From the NCBI GenBank assembly GCA_023014335.1, contig JAECYW010000004.1, forward strand, positions 2,232,001 to 2,296,000: a DNA stretch of 64,000 bases. Reading direction: 5' to 3'. This document shows, piece by piece, positions 35,201-46,917 of this stretch (position 1 is the stretch's first letter; each line of letters opens with the position of its first letter). The translations under genes were made by a program, and so were the position numbers. The notes beneath the pieces were generated by a model. That model was not told the origin of the DNA and ran no database searches. It saw only the letters and a list, made by a program, of their open reading frames with translations. This DNA is from Galerina marginata (Eukaryota; Basidiomycota; Agaricomycetes; Agaricales; Galerinaceae).

Positions 35201-38200
35201 ACTTCAACGTATCCTTCGGGTCCACCAGCGCCTGCAACTCTTGTTGTTCTGAGTCACCGCCGCCAAACTCGTGGTCCAGCCTGGCAAACTCTCCATTGGC
35301 TTCAATGAGCTCCTGATATGTTCCTTTCTCTGCAATACGTCCATCACGCATGGTGTAGATGTAGTCGCATTGCGACAGGAAATGTAGTGCATGAGTCACG
35401 AATACCACCGTTTTTCCTTGAGAGCGCAGAGCACCCAGAATTGCATCCTGGAACAAAGCCTTTCCGACATGTGCATCGACTACATTAGACAGAGCTATAA
35501 GTAAAGAAAGTGTGAGAAAACATCTGCCATGAGACTTACCGGCTGACAAGGGGTCGTCCATAATAACAACGTCTGCATTGTAATAAAGAGCTCGAGCGAC
35601 ATTAATCTGGGAAAGAAGAAAAAAGTTAAATTACTGAAATACCGTATAGAAACCCACAGAACACACCCGTTGCTTCTGACCACCACTGAGATTCACGCCC
35701 TTCTCACCGATCTGCGCAGGTTGAGCATCATAAACAAAGGAACCAGCGGTGGTGTCATACCTCAGTCAAGTCGCCATCTGGTAATAGTTCTAGGTCACGA
35801 AGAAGCGATGCCTCCTCAATGACACGCCAGTATCTTTCATCGTTATATGGCTGGCCAAATAGAATGTTGTCTCGCTTCGAGAGGTCAGATACCTGTCAAT
35901 CAAGCGTTGAATTATACTAGACTTACCACGGATGCATTTTGGATCCAAGGTATCTGAGGACAATATGCTACCCGCCCGCCGAACAAAACAGACCCGTCAA
36001 CCTTTCTCATTTCTCCAATGAGACCTAAAAGAAGACTGGACTTCCCGGAGCCAACACGGCCAACGACGGCTACCAACGATCCACGGGCCACGTGCATAGT
36101 TATGTTTTCCACTCGGAATGGTGCAAGAGAGTGACTCGAGCTTTCTGTAGTATCTTCATTCGCGAAAGCGGCTTCTTCCCATTCAAATGTGGTATTTTCC
36201 ACGCGAAGTCCCCATTTTGAAGCTTTGTCGATTACAATACTTTCGCCAGTCCGTGTTTCTGCATTGAAAACGTGTTGGAGTCTGCCGAAGGCACTTCGAG
36301 CGTCAGAAGTAGCCGATAAAGCTCGAGGCAGGAACATCATCGGTTGACGAAGTAACTAAAGGAGTAGTTGAGATGACACTGAATACGGTAGAAAGTTGTG
36401 TTCACTTACTTGGAATAAGCTCAGAGAAGCAAAGATGACAGCAACATCGAATCCTGCAGTTACATGGGTATATGTCACGAACGAAAGAGTGGCAGCAAGG
36501 ACTGGTATAGAAAAGGCGAATGCTACACTTCATGAGAGTTCAGAGAAAGTTATGGTAAAAAAAGCGCGAGGTACTTGGCTGATTGCGACACAAGAATATT
36601 CTTGATACCCTGGAGTTCCTGTCCCCTTATGCCATAGATACCTACGTAAGAAAGCTAGATTGATTAATGGACGACAGCAAGTCAAAGGATTGGTTTACGG
36701 TTGAGAAATGGAACTTCGTAAGAGAAGTACTTCACGACGCGCATAGATCCTTTAGAAAACTTAATAAATACCGTCTCGGCGTTATCATGGTGAACACTTA
36801 CCTAGCACCTCTAACAAAGTTTTTGCACGCTGATCAGTGTATTTCATAGAGGTCTTTCTGATTTGAAATTGTTGGGCCATAGCCCGCTCTTGCAAAGGTG
36901 CAATTGCAAGAAAAAGGCCAAACCCAGCAAGTGCTGATGGTCCCAACTATATTTAAATGAATAAGCAGAACGCAATATTCTAGATTGAGTGCCGACCTGG
37001 AAAAGCAGTATAACAAGGCACACAGAAATTTGTATAGGTGCGGTCCACACTAACGTTTGCCATTACAAAAATTACTTCCCAAATAGCAGATCATAGACTG
37101 AACCGCGTACCGGCATGCTAGGTAAACAATACCCACAATTGAGCATGGCAGTACTGAAAGTAAAGGTTTATGCATGACTCACAAACCACTGTGCACATGC
37201 GTCTATTCGACTGACCTGTGGAGATACTCAACCAAGTGCAAATATATTTCAGAGGACGACGACTCACATCAGTTGATATATGATTCACAAGGTCAGAGTT
37301 TGATAACTTTGTTCGAGCCTTGCCAGTCAGAAGAACTCCACGCTTATAGATCGATTTAATAAGCGCTGCACGAGCAAGTACTCCTGTCACCATGGAACGC
37401 CAGAAGAACTAAAAACAATCTCAACGGAAGCGTGAAAAAATAATTGGAAAATAAAACCTGATGTTGACCGATACTGGAAGAAACAGTCAGGAGAAAAAGA
37501 CCGATTGCCATTGCAATGCCTACTCCGACATTGGGCTTGGGAAGACCGTGGAGCTTTGCTGCCTCCCTCTTCTTTGCGAAGTTGATTATAGCCTAAGACA
37601 GGTTACTTTAGCCTCGAGGGAAATGGTTAAATGTAAGGAGGAGGATATACCTTGATTAATATAGGACCCATCAATTGAGTCGTATCTCCTAAGACCTAAG
37701 AGGATGTTAGTGCTACCCGCGGTTACACCGTAATGACACTGGAAACACACTTTGAACAAGCCCCCAGTCCAGAAGTAAAATCCCATTGTATCATTGAGAG
37801 CCAGAGCAATGCTAGCATTCTTCCGCCCATCTACCTCTCGCCAATGTTTCTCCAACTCGACCCACTTATTGCGATAATTTCTTCCAGTCGATACCGATTG
37901 TAAAAACCACGACAAACGTTTGAAAACACTTGGTCTAACAAGTCCCCTCTGCAGATTGGTATTCCAAGCTTCTGCCTTTTGTTGCCTAAGTGTCCAAGAA
38001 TCGTCGAATTTCTTTGACAGGACGTCAGAGGATTGGGCTTCATTTAATTTCCATAAATCGGTCGCTTGTAGGGTCCGCTGGTAACCGAGGGTCTGGAAGG
38101 GCGACATGAATGAGAACTAAGTCAATTTGAAAACGACTAATAGGACCTGACGAACCATCATTGGGTTAACCCAGGCGTAAGTGAGGACGGAAAATATTGA

Positions 38201-38585
38201 CGCAGTAGTGAGTGGAATTTCCTAGTATTGGATAAGAGTCCTTTCTTACACAAACGCAAAAGGATAAAGTGCATACAACAGCATCAGACAGGGAATTTGG
38301 TGGTGGTGGAGGTATTCCATTAGGAATCCTGATTGCAATTGACGGTTTTAACTTTGAATTGATAGCAGATATAAAACCCAAAAAAAAGTACCATATTTTC
38401 CACCAACTCGACCTCGACCTGACCTGCACTTCACCGAAGTCAAGTTGAACATTAACCTGATGCAGTGAGTGTTCCTCGATCCCTTTTTCGCCTTCTATGA
38501 ACGAGCTAGGGGTAGTGGACCGAGGGGATGGAGATTGTTCCTTGGCTCCTCGCTCCGCGACATGCTCATCTTTCTCGGAGATCAT
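32257..38585 (-). CDS. ABCC-type full ABC transporter, Yor1/MRP-like
   Basis: ATP-driven exporter with two membrane domains and two nucleotide-binding domains but no extra N-terminal TMD0, as in yeast Yor1. Model, 39 exons: 38392-38585, 38277-38328, 38156-38221, 37751-38092, 37651-37695, 37458-37592, 37268-37408, 37183-37215, 37111-37117, 36997-37049, 36802-36946, 36699-36749, 36575-36641, 36410-36527, 35927-36355, 35761-35874, 35667-35711, 35540-35606, 35099-35479, 34921-35044, 34680-34863, 34583-34625, 34513-34533, 34443-34457, 34328-34393, 34195-34278, 34091-34141, 33932-34040, 33829-33877, 33704-33776, 33595-33647, 33511-33535, 33178-33457, 33057-33120, 32982-32997, 32672-32930, 32538-32623, 32422-32483, 32257-32364. 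This yields 1,418 aa. NBD1: Walker [10 protein letters not shown] 582-590, LSGGQ 672-676, Walker B ending DD 696-697 (catalytic Glu absent, normal for ABCC). NBD2: GRTGAGKS 1194-1201, LSVGE 1307-1311, VILDEAT to 1334. It diverges from two NIS siderophore synthetases, so it may export their product. Confidence 0.92.
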
Positions 38586-39183
38586 CTAGGGGAAAGTGTG
38601 TTCGTATGACTTCATGCGAAGTTATATAGATTTGAAAGGGCTGTGGCGGCAGCACCGTCGGCTTGCAAACTTGAACGGATGGTTTCCGTTAGGGCTGTTG
38701 GCAAAATTCATTTTCTCAGGAGTTACTGGTTCAACGTGTGAGATGTTCAGTTGTAAAGTTAGAACACAGGCCTGATAACAGATGGCTCCATGCATTTGTC
38801 CACCAGCCGGATGTTTAGCCGGTGTAGCTCTTACCACCGGAGCCGCATCCGAGGCAAGTGTCCAACAAGTGTCTTCCTACTCAATCGGCGAACAGCACGA
38901 GGTGCGGCGGCGTAAACTTCGAAATTATTCTGTAGAATGTTGTTGGTGTGCATACACGGCCTAGGGGTAGAGCAGTAGTTGAGAAGTAGATGGCAGAGCT
39001 CGAGCTCAGAGAAGTCGCCTAAGTATGCCTGTTTTGCAGGATCAATGCTTCCACGTGATGAGGAAGGTTTCGTTTTTCCAAAATTCAAATTGCAGAAATC
39101 AAGGATTCAAGGCTGTTTATCGGCTTTGGAAGTTATGCTGGTATCTTATAATCGATCCGTGTTCTTTTCCTACTGCGGGCCAT
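38586..39183. promoter_or_regulatory. Divergent promoter between ABC transporter and NIS synthetase 1
   Basis: This 598-bp interval separates the two start codons and must contain both promoters. It holds one TGATAA (38773-38778), the core recognised by fungal GATA factors, but not the full iron-GATA nonamer. A shared promoter would suit co-expression of synthesis and export genes; that is inference. Confidence 0.5.
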
Positions 39184-41367
39184 ATGCTAGTCTCCGCCAA
39201 TTCAGTGGGTTTAGACCCAAGGGAACGAGCTGGATTTGCGACCATCGCCCGCTTACTTTCATGTCTTGTCACCGAGTCGCTCGTTTCCGCATTTTACTTA
39301 CCTCATGAAGATCGGAAAATCGCAGGATTTGCAGTTATACTAAGGATTAGCTGCTCCAACAACAACTCGCCTCTCCTAGCCGACGATGTCCTCGCCGTTG
39401 TCCCCTTGCACCATCCCCCTGTCTTCAAGACGGACGGCGTAGATCGGATTGGCAAAGAGATCGGCTTGCTGGATCCTCTTGACATGATCCCGCTGGTTTT
39501 TGAGACACGGAATAGTCACTCCTGTCTGGACGAAGGTCATTTCGATGTAATTTAGACAGTCCTCAATCAGTGCGACCTGTTCTCAGTCTAATCATCATGG
39601 CAGGACCTGGAAGTTTTAACCCCTCTCCTGGAATTCCTGAAGGATGATGACCGCGTGCAACTAGAAAAGAGTCAGATGTACAAATCTACGGATGCCCTTT
39701 CAATATGGGACAAGTTTGCAGTCAGCCACAAGCTCGATGGAGACACCCAACGAGATATCGCGATGGAATTTGTGAGTTCGATAAAGTGGCAAAGTATATT
39801 CATTCGACATTCTTACTGATTGTAGCTGACCTTATGGTGGCAGCATATTTTTATGAGAACCCACCGCGAACGCCACTGTTTTCATCCCCTAGTATCGAGT
39901 GGGAGCAGTCTATCGTTGAGGGTCATCCTACCCATCCCGTACAGTCAGGTTTAATTTCTTCCCAAATTAAAGCTGACCATATTTTCTAGATGCACAAGAC
40001 TCGCCGATTCTTACCTCCTCTTCCTGATTTTGCACCTGGTTCATATGACCTTCTCCATCCCCGCTTGCGGTTCATATCTATCCCCCGCGAAGACATCAAG
40101 ACAACGTATGATTTCGAGGGATTGACGTCACCTCTTCTTAAATTCGCATCCATCTATGCTGGAAAAGATTTGGTCGTAGAACCCAACCGGGTGGCTATTC
40201 CGGTCCACGAACTTCAGGTTTTTCACATTCAAGACAAATTCCCTGAGGCTTATACATATCCTGAAGAGTTTTACCTTCCACTACTAGCTCAACAGAGTCT
40301 TAGGTAAATGTTCAAGTCTTAATGGCACTAGAAATGGTACTGATAGTTTATTGAGGTCCGTTATTGTACCCGACGCATATCGTGGCCTCCATCTTAAGCT
40401 AGGAGTTGGCGTCAAGCTCACCTCTGCCGTTCGAACGATTTCCCCAGAATCCGCATATCTGGGCCCACGTTTCTCTGCCCAAGTCGTTCCCGCACTGACA
40501 ATGGACCGAAATATCCTCACTGTGGCGAAGGAACTCGCCAGCGTTGTGCACTCCCACCCAAATGGCGATGTCGCAAAACACTTGTCTGCCATCGTAAGGG
40601 AGTGTCATGAGGATACAAGCGAAGACAGAGGAGAACGATTGATAGTCTGTACTTCTTTGGTGGAAAGCGGTCATTCCGGACCTGACGGTCATTTACCCTC
40701 TGTGATCCGGGTTTTTGAACTTGACAACGAGGAAAAACGTCTGCAGTGGCTCGAAAAGTAAGGTCTCGAATGTTGACGTTGTTTGTGTATTAATTGTCTG
40801 TAGATTTGTTTCCGTCTTTTTTAAGGCATTCCTGCCTCCCATGCTTCACAATGGAGTAGCCTTTGAATGCCATCCACAAAACTGCGTCGCACGTTTCGAC
40901 ATGGCCACGAAGAGTTTGAAGGGCTTCATTGTTCGAGACTTTGGCGGACTCCGGGTCCATCCAGAGACTTTGAAGGCTACAACCGATGTTGACATAGACT
41001 TTTTGGACGGGCATTCAATCATTGCATCTACGTTGGATGATGTGTACACGAGGATGTACCACACTATCATTCACAACCATTTACAACAGCTCATCCGTGT
41101 ACTCGGTCTCCACTATAGCGGTCTTGGCTGGGGCGTAGTTCGGGAAGAGCTGAAGAAACAAATACCCAAGGAACACCCGCTTTATGATGCCTGGCTCTCA
41201 TCGGACAGGAAAACTCTCCCAGGAAAATGCTTCTTACGAATGAGGATGTCTTCGATGTATAGATTCGTAAGTTTTCCCCCGCTACTGCAAAGCTATTTTC
41301 CGATACCCTCGTATAGCATCTTCACGGCCCCTTCCCAAATCTTATTCACTACGAAGGTGCGACATGA
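39184..41367 (+). CDS. IucA/IucC-family NIS siderophore synthetase, copy 1
   Basis: NRPS-independent siderophore synthetase. The family adenylates a carboxylate such as citrate and couples it to an amine or alcohol. Model: 39184-39546, 39604-39793, 39844-39938, 39990-40303, 40356-40757, 40804-41266, 41317-41367, giving 625 aa, the family's normal length. The nucleotide-binding motif GHPTHPMHKTR lies at 211-221, matching the IucA/IucC pattern G-H-x-x-H-P-x-x-K-x-R exactly. LTSAVRTIS and GPRFS follow, and the C-terminal FhuF-like part has FECHPQN and VRDFGG, the metal/ATP-binding signatures. Where bacterial members often read VHPWQ, this one reads VHELQ. It lies head-to-head with an ABCC transporter and tandem with a paralog. 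Intron 2 uses the acceptor at 39843; the nearer AG would leave a 32-nt intron and a worse match to copy 2. Substrate unknown. Confidence 0.9.
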
Positions 41368-42459
41368 AAGCACCCGAGCAAGATGAAAGATTACTCCTTA
41401 CCTATTTGTAATTTGCGTATATCATGGCGTTCAAATGGGATCGTAATCTTTCTTCATGACTCCTGGTGGACCTTACCATGTTGCCAACAACATTCGTTTT
41501 TCGGGTGAGGGTGCTGAGTGTAGCTCTGAGGCTAAGCTCATCGCATCCGATGATTTAAACATCTTCCTTCCTCCTAGTTCTCTGTCATCACTGGAAGGAA
41601 CGTACCGGCTAACGGTGGGAGGTCCGTACTTAAACCCCTGGAAAACAGCCTACCAAATAAACTTCAGGGGGCTGTGCGAATTGGCGAAAACGATATCTAA
41701 AACCCGTGAGTCGTCGCCTCTTTGAGCGAAAGTAAAAGACTCATACACGTTTAAATCTGCAACCCAGGACTACTTATTTTTTGCCTGACGTCAGCTCCGT
41801 GATCCAAATCCAGTTTCCCAACAGACATTAGCCAAAGTTATTCCACTGGCCAGCAAGAATTCCACGTTCCGAAGCAATACCGAACGTAACCGAATACAAA
41901 CACCGGTGCACGCAGCGCATCGATTGGTTCAAAACGCGAGAACAGTTCAACGAACGGAACGATCGTCGGGCCGACTCGATCACGTTCGTCATGGGAGATA
42001 ACCGGGACTGTTATCTGATAACAAGAATCTCCGCCCACTCTCCTAAAAGCAGGTCTTCGCCGACATCCATCTCTAGTGCTACGTACTACAAATCCGTGCC
42101 CCGTGGCGGCTCAAATAAAAGACCACCGCCTTCAAAATTTATTCTGTTGTCAGTGACAGGTTGTGCAGGTGAGCTTTACGTCCTGGATTCATCGCTCTTT
42201 CAGAGGAGTTCATTTCGCATCTGGTACAGTCAGGCTTTGCCCTACCGCCGCTGGATCAAAGGTTGTTTGACAGTAACACAAGTTTATTTGGTCGAATTGA
42301 CTGTCGCGGTACCTCTACTTGGTATGACCTCTTCTTCCGATGTCAAAGATGCTTTTCTAATCTTGTTTTGCGGGGTATCTAGCACACTTACACACCGTTG
42401 TGGGTCCAAACCTGGCATATATCTTGTGAAACAGTATACACTGATATTCGTCGCTTGCA
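41368..42459. other. Spacer between the two NIS synthetases
   Basis: About 1.1 kb. It holds the 3' UTR of copy 1 and the promoter of copy 2, including the iron-GATA sites at 41996-42021. A 90-codon ATG frame (41456-41725) lacks any recognisable domain and I do not call it a gene. Confidence 0.5.
41996..42021. promoter_or_regulatory. Paired GATA sites with perfect iron-GATA nonamer
   Basis: AGATAA at 41996-42001 is followed 9 bp later by TTATCTGATAA at 42011-42021. The latter is palindromic and contains ATCTGATAA (42013-42021), a perfect match to ATCWGATAA, the site bound by fungal iron repressors of the SRE/Urbs1/Fep1 class. It lies about 440 bp upstream of the start of NIS synthetase 2. Repression by iron is the expected outcome but is inferred. 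Confidence 0.65.
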
Positions 42460-44611
42460 ATGCTTGCGGAATCACCTCTGCCTCCCCGTGAACGGGCTTC
42501 TTTCGCAGTGTTGTCACGCTTCCTATCATGCTTAGTGACAGAATCCATCCTTCGAGCTTTCTACGTCCCCTTTAAAACTTCAACTCCAGGAACGTCCGGT
42601 ATTCTTGTGGTGCTTTCCACCCATACAATCTCTGAAGACATCAATACCCCTCGGACCTTCAATTCTAAAGATATATTCGCCATGGTGCCACTTCTCCATC
42701 CACCAGTGCTTCAGGACAAAGAAACTTATAAATATGGTCAACTGGTTGGCCTTGTAGATCCTTTGGACATGCGGTTTCCTGTATATGAGTTTTGCAGAAA
42801 GGAAGAAGTCGATGACAATGTATGTGTGATGTCACAACGCCGGATCTGACGATACCTCACCACTGTTTCAGAATTATCTCAGTCAGGCGGTTCTCGAATG
42901 CCTCGGGCTGCCACCTTGGGACTTAAAAACGCACCGATATTTGTGCCAGGCTAAAGACCCGGTGTCTTTGTGGCGAAGGTTTATTGAAACAATGGTGATA
43001 CAAGAGCCTCTAGGCGAAGTCATTGCTCAAGAAATGCAAAGCTCTGTTGATTGGCAAGGTTCTTAATCTCGGACTCATTTGTACACATTTGAGGCTGACC
43101 CATTCCTTCAGAGTTAGCTTTTGAGAGCCCTCCGTTTTGCCCAGGCTTGGGTTCTCCGGCCATAGAATGGGAACAAAGTTTGGTTGCGGGACACCCAACT
43201 CACCCGGTGAATAGTTAGTTTTCAAAGTCGCAACCTCCATATTCTGACTGTCAAAAGATGCACAGAGCTCGGATGCTACCCCAGAATATCGGTTCTTTGG
43301 ACTACGAATGGTACCGGCCCTTCATTCGATTTGTCCGAGTATCAAGGCGTCAAGTAGATCTCTTGGGACAATTCGAGAGGGTCAGCAAGAATCTAGCAAA
43401 CAAAGCTGCAAACAGGGCTGGACGTACCCTTCTACATGGAGATGATTATATATACATGCCGGTCCACGAGCTTCAAATCCCAAACGTTGTATCGAAATTT
43501 CAAAACGTTGAAGTGCTGGACCCCGCAATTAGCCTTCCTGCGCTGGCTCAATCAAGCATCAGGTATGACAATCGTTTGCGTTCGCTCGCTCGACCTCATT
43601 TTTCGTCGAAGAACTGTGGTGGTGCCAGATCTTCCGGGAATAGCGCTCAAACTAGCTGTTGGGGTGAAGATATCGTCGTCGTTGCGGACGATTTCTCATT
43701 TTACGGCGAATTTTGGACCACGATTTTCCAAAGAGATTGTCCCATTCTTGGTCATGAATCCGGATATTCTATCTGTGGAGCTTGAGTCAAGCAGTGCAAT
43801 ATACCGAACCGAGGATCCGGAGGTGGCCAAACATTTTACTGTGGTTGTTAGGGATGAATATCAAGCAAAAGAAGGCGAGGTTCTTATTGTTACCGCGGCA
43901 CTTTTGGAAATGGGTCACGCCAACACCCCTCCTGGCGTTTCTGCAGTCCAACACACCTTTGCCCTCGACACCGACGAAAAAAGGGCAGCTTTTTTGAATA
44001 CGTAAGTCCCGCATGGGGCTCGAGCAGCAAGAAGGCTAATATATTGTGCAGATACCTTCGAATAGCTTGCGAAGCATTTCTACCAGCCCTCATAAAGAAT
44101 GGCGTCGCGTTTGAAGCCCATGCCCAAAATGTGCTCGCCCGTTTCGACATCGCCACTGGGAACCTTCGCGGTTTTGTCATCCGAGATCTGGGCGGACTAC
44201 GTGTGCATCCACCCACCCTGCGTGAATCTACTGGGGTCGACTTCCAATTTCTTCCTGGTCATTGTGTTGCGACAAGGACACTGGAGGAAATATTCCCCAA
44301 ATTCTACCATACCTTCGTGCATAACCACATCCAGCGCCTAATTAGGGTACTTGGGCTTCACTACAATGGTCGTGGTTGGGAAATGCTCAGGCAGCATATG
44401 AAAGCAGTGATCCCGTGCGACCATCCTGTCTGGAATGTCTGGATGAATTCAAGCAGCCGCACAGTCAACTCGAAGTGCCTAATGCGGATGAGAATGCGTG
44501 ATTCGTACAGAGATGTAAGTCGCACCTAGATACTAAATTCTACCGTTCTTACCCTTCCGATAGATGGTGTATAGCCCGTATCCCAACATGATTCAATTTA
44601 AACCGCAATGA
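42460..44611 (+). CDS. IucA/IucC-family NIS siderophore synthetase, copy 2
   Basis: Paralog of the gene at 39184, same strand. Model: 42460-42819, 42872-43058, 43112-43206, 43258-43562, 43612-44001, 44052-44514, 44564-44611, giving 615 aa. All six introns fall at the same places and phases as in copy 1, and exons 3 and 6 have identical lengths (95 and 463 nt). Motifs: GHPTHPMHRAR at 209-219, in which the family Lys is Arg (R217); GPRFS; FEAHAQN; and IRDLGG. Both proteins begin alike (PRERA.F.. then SCLVTES). By eye they are about half identical, so the duplication is not recent. Two synthetases are commonly needed for citrate-based siderophores, each making one bond, so the pair may act in sequence. 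Iron-GATA sites lie upstream. Confidence 0.9.
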
Positions 44612-45040
44612 GGAAGCTCCCCGGGCCCATAGCGTGTCTCATCACCGCGAGCCATACGAAAAAGAAGAAGAAAAGAAACAACGACAATGATACTTTTGCG
44701 GAATCTGCGTGATCCATTCTTTTGTCATTTATCATATCTATCCAAATTTCAAATGGATGTCATGCGGAGTGTAATATAAAAAATATTGTTCAAGGCGAAG
44801 GGCTTAGAGTAAATAAAAGAATAACGTGAGAACGCGGTGTCGCCGACACAGGTTACTACGGTTTCGATTCGACATTCGTCTACTACCTCCTGTCTCCGCA
44901 AGCACCGCACAGCATTGGTAGTGAAGTCAGTGTCCACAGCTTTGCCTCCTTCTTAACCATCAGAGGCATACAGGCTTGAACCTGATTTTCTTATATAACG
45001 CTAAGTACTTTATGCCCTTCCCTCTCCAAGGTCGCATCCG
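44612..45040. other. Intergenic
   Basis: About 430 bp between two plus-strand genes. No gene seen. Confidence 0.5.
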
Positions 45041-46917
45041 ATGTCTAAAGCACCGATAAACTTAAACGACAAACCCGACAAAGAAACCCAGCTTGGCACA
45101 CTCATCGTCGTTCTCCTCAAAGCCAGGAATCTGAACGATAAACATTCGTTCCGGAAGCAGGATGTCTTCGCCCAGGCTACTTTGAACGGTGCGCTAATCG
45201 TAATCAGTAAGCAGCGTAAGTCCCTGATTGTGATCTTGAAAACTTGGCTTAGGCGCCCAGAAACGCACAAATGTCGACATCAAAGGCGGACAACATCCCG
45301 AGTGGGATGGCGAAGTGCGATTCTACATCATGAAGAATCCCGCAGCGAAGTACAGGAAGCTGGAGGTTGCCTGTTATGCCCAAGAGCCACGATCAGAGGA
45401 TCTGTTGGGAAAAGGCGTCGTGGACATCACAGAAACATTACGGACAGGCGAGTTCGATGGTACGTTATCTAACTTTTTGTGGGTGCAGATACTGACAATA
45501 AATCTTACGACTAGACTGGGTGAGCCTCGAGGTCGACGGGGTCCAGCGCGGAGAGCTATATCTGGAAATGACTTACTATGCCAACGCGCCCGCACCCACC
45601 ACTGCTGCGGCGCCGAATAAATTTCTCTCTGCAGTGCAAACTCAAAATTCTGGTCTCCAGAGGCGCCCTTCCAAACTCTCTCCAGCTGACCGCCTCTCTC
45701 GTCCACAAGTTGGCCGACCACACGCACAACCATCAATAGCTTACGACCAGGCTCCCTCCTCAAAATACTCCTCCCCACTTACAAACTCACGCCTGAACGA
45801 GAACTACACGCCGCAGAGCCCGGGTTCCGGTCCCGTAGCCACCTCGAACGCATTGCCCGCAAGCTTGAAGCCGAACTACCCGAGTGGCTCATCTCCAAAG
45901 GGCAGACAGGACCCTTTACCTTCCAATGAACCCTATCACTCTTATCCGAACTCAAGGCAAAGCTCACTAGGACTTCACCAACCACAGGTCTCCCTGCCCA
46001 CGACATTACGTCCTGGCCCGGCGGGGGGTTCTCCTCCCTCTACGTCAGCTGGACCTTCTCCCATCCCAATCCAACGTCAGAATGAATTTGGACATGTCCG
46101 TCACCCGTCGTCTTCGCCGCCTGCCGGCGGTTCATATTTTAGCAATGTCAATCGCTACGAGACTTCTCCACAGGGATCCCCGAACCCATATTTTGGGGGA
46201 AGTGTGTCTCCTCCCAACCCTCCCAACCCTTATATTGGTGGTAATAATACGCTTGCAGTAGGCACCGGACTGGGGCCTGGCCGTGCGTATTCTCCGGCTC
46301 CACCATCTGTATCGAATCCTGTTGGTCCCAGTCCTGTACAAAGCCCATATACGGGCTATGGATCTCCTCCCAACGGGCCTCCAATAATCTGCCGACAGGA
46401 CGCTGTAGGTGAAGCCCCTCTTCCAAACAATGGGTCTTTCTCGTTTCCGATGCCAGCAGTCTCCCCTACTCATCAACGCCAATCATCATACCCATATAAC
46501 GACTTCAGTGCAGTCTACAACTCTAGAGGTTCATCACCGGCCCCGCCAAACACGTCTCATATGCAAAATCGCCCACCAATGGCCGCGGCACCATCAAGCG
46601 ATGATCCATATTTGCATGCAAGGTATCAAACGCCCCTTCCGCTCCCGCCTGGGGCTTCTTCTCCTCCGAAAGCAGTGGCCCCTGATCCAGTCCCTACGGG
46701 GATACCGACGCCCACACAGAAGATGAGCACACCAGGACCGGATCTGGCACGTTTCGAGGCGCTCAAGCGGGCAGAGGATGATGCCAGGCGACGAAGAGAA
46801 CAGGAATTGAGAGATCTGGAGCTCGCAATGGCTCTGGATCGAGAGCTGAATTTGGCGGAAGAGAGGGCAAGTTCTAATGGCCGGCCTGCAGCCACTGCTA
46901 TGCCAGGCGGCTGGTAA
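45041..46917 (+). CDS. C2-domain, proline-rich protein (Inn1/Fic1-like)
   Basis: Probable cytokinesis adaptor. Yeast Inn1 and fission-yeast Fic1 couple septum formation to the contractile ring through an N-terminal C2 domain and PxxP motifs read by SH3 proteins. Model: 45041-45188, 45253-45459, 45515-46917, giving 585 aa. Residues about 17-135 form a C2 beta-sandwich: GTLIVVLLKARNL, then KQDVFAQATLNG, then GGQHPEWDGEVRF, then DDWVSLEV. Several calcium-binding Asp positions appear unconserved, as in Inn1. The remainder is a long Pro/Ser/Asn/Tyr-rich disordered tail with many PxxP motifs. It ends in a charged helix (ARFEALKRAEDDARRRREQEL) with heptad character. Assignment rests on architecture, since many fungal C2 proteins exist. 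Confidence 0.75.

Noticed and set aside
41456..41725. 90-codon ATG frame between the two NIS synthetases
   Set aside because: No domain, no paralog and no plausible adjoining exons; likely chance frame in the spacer.
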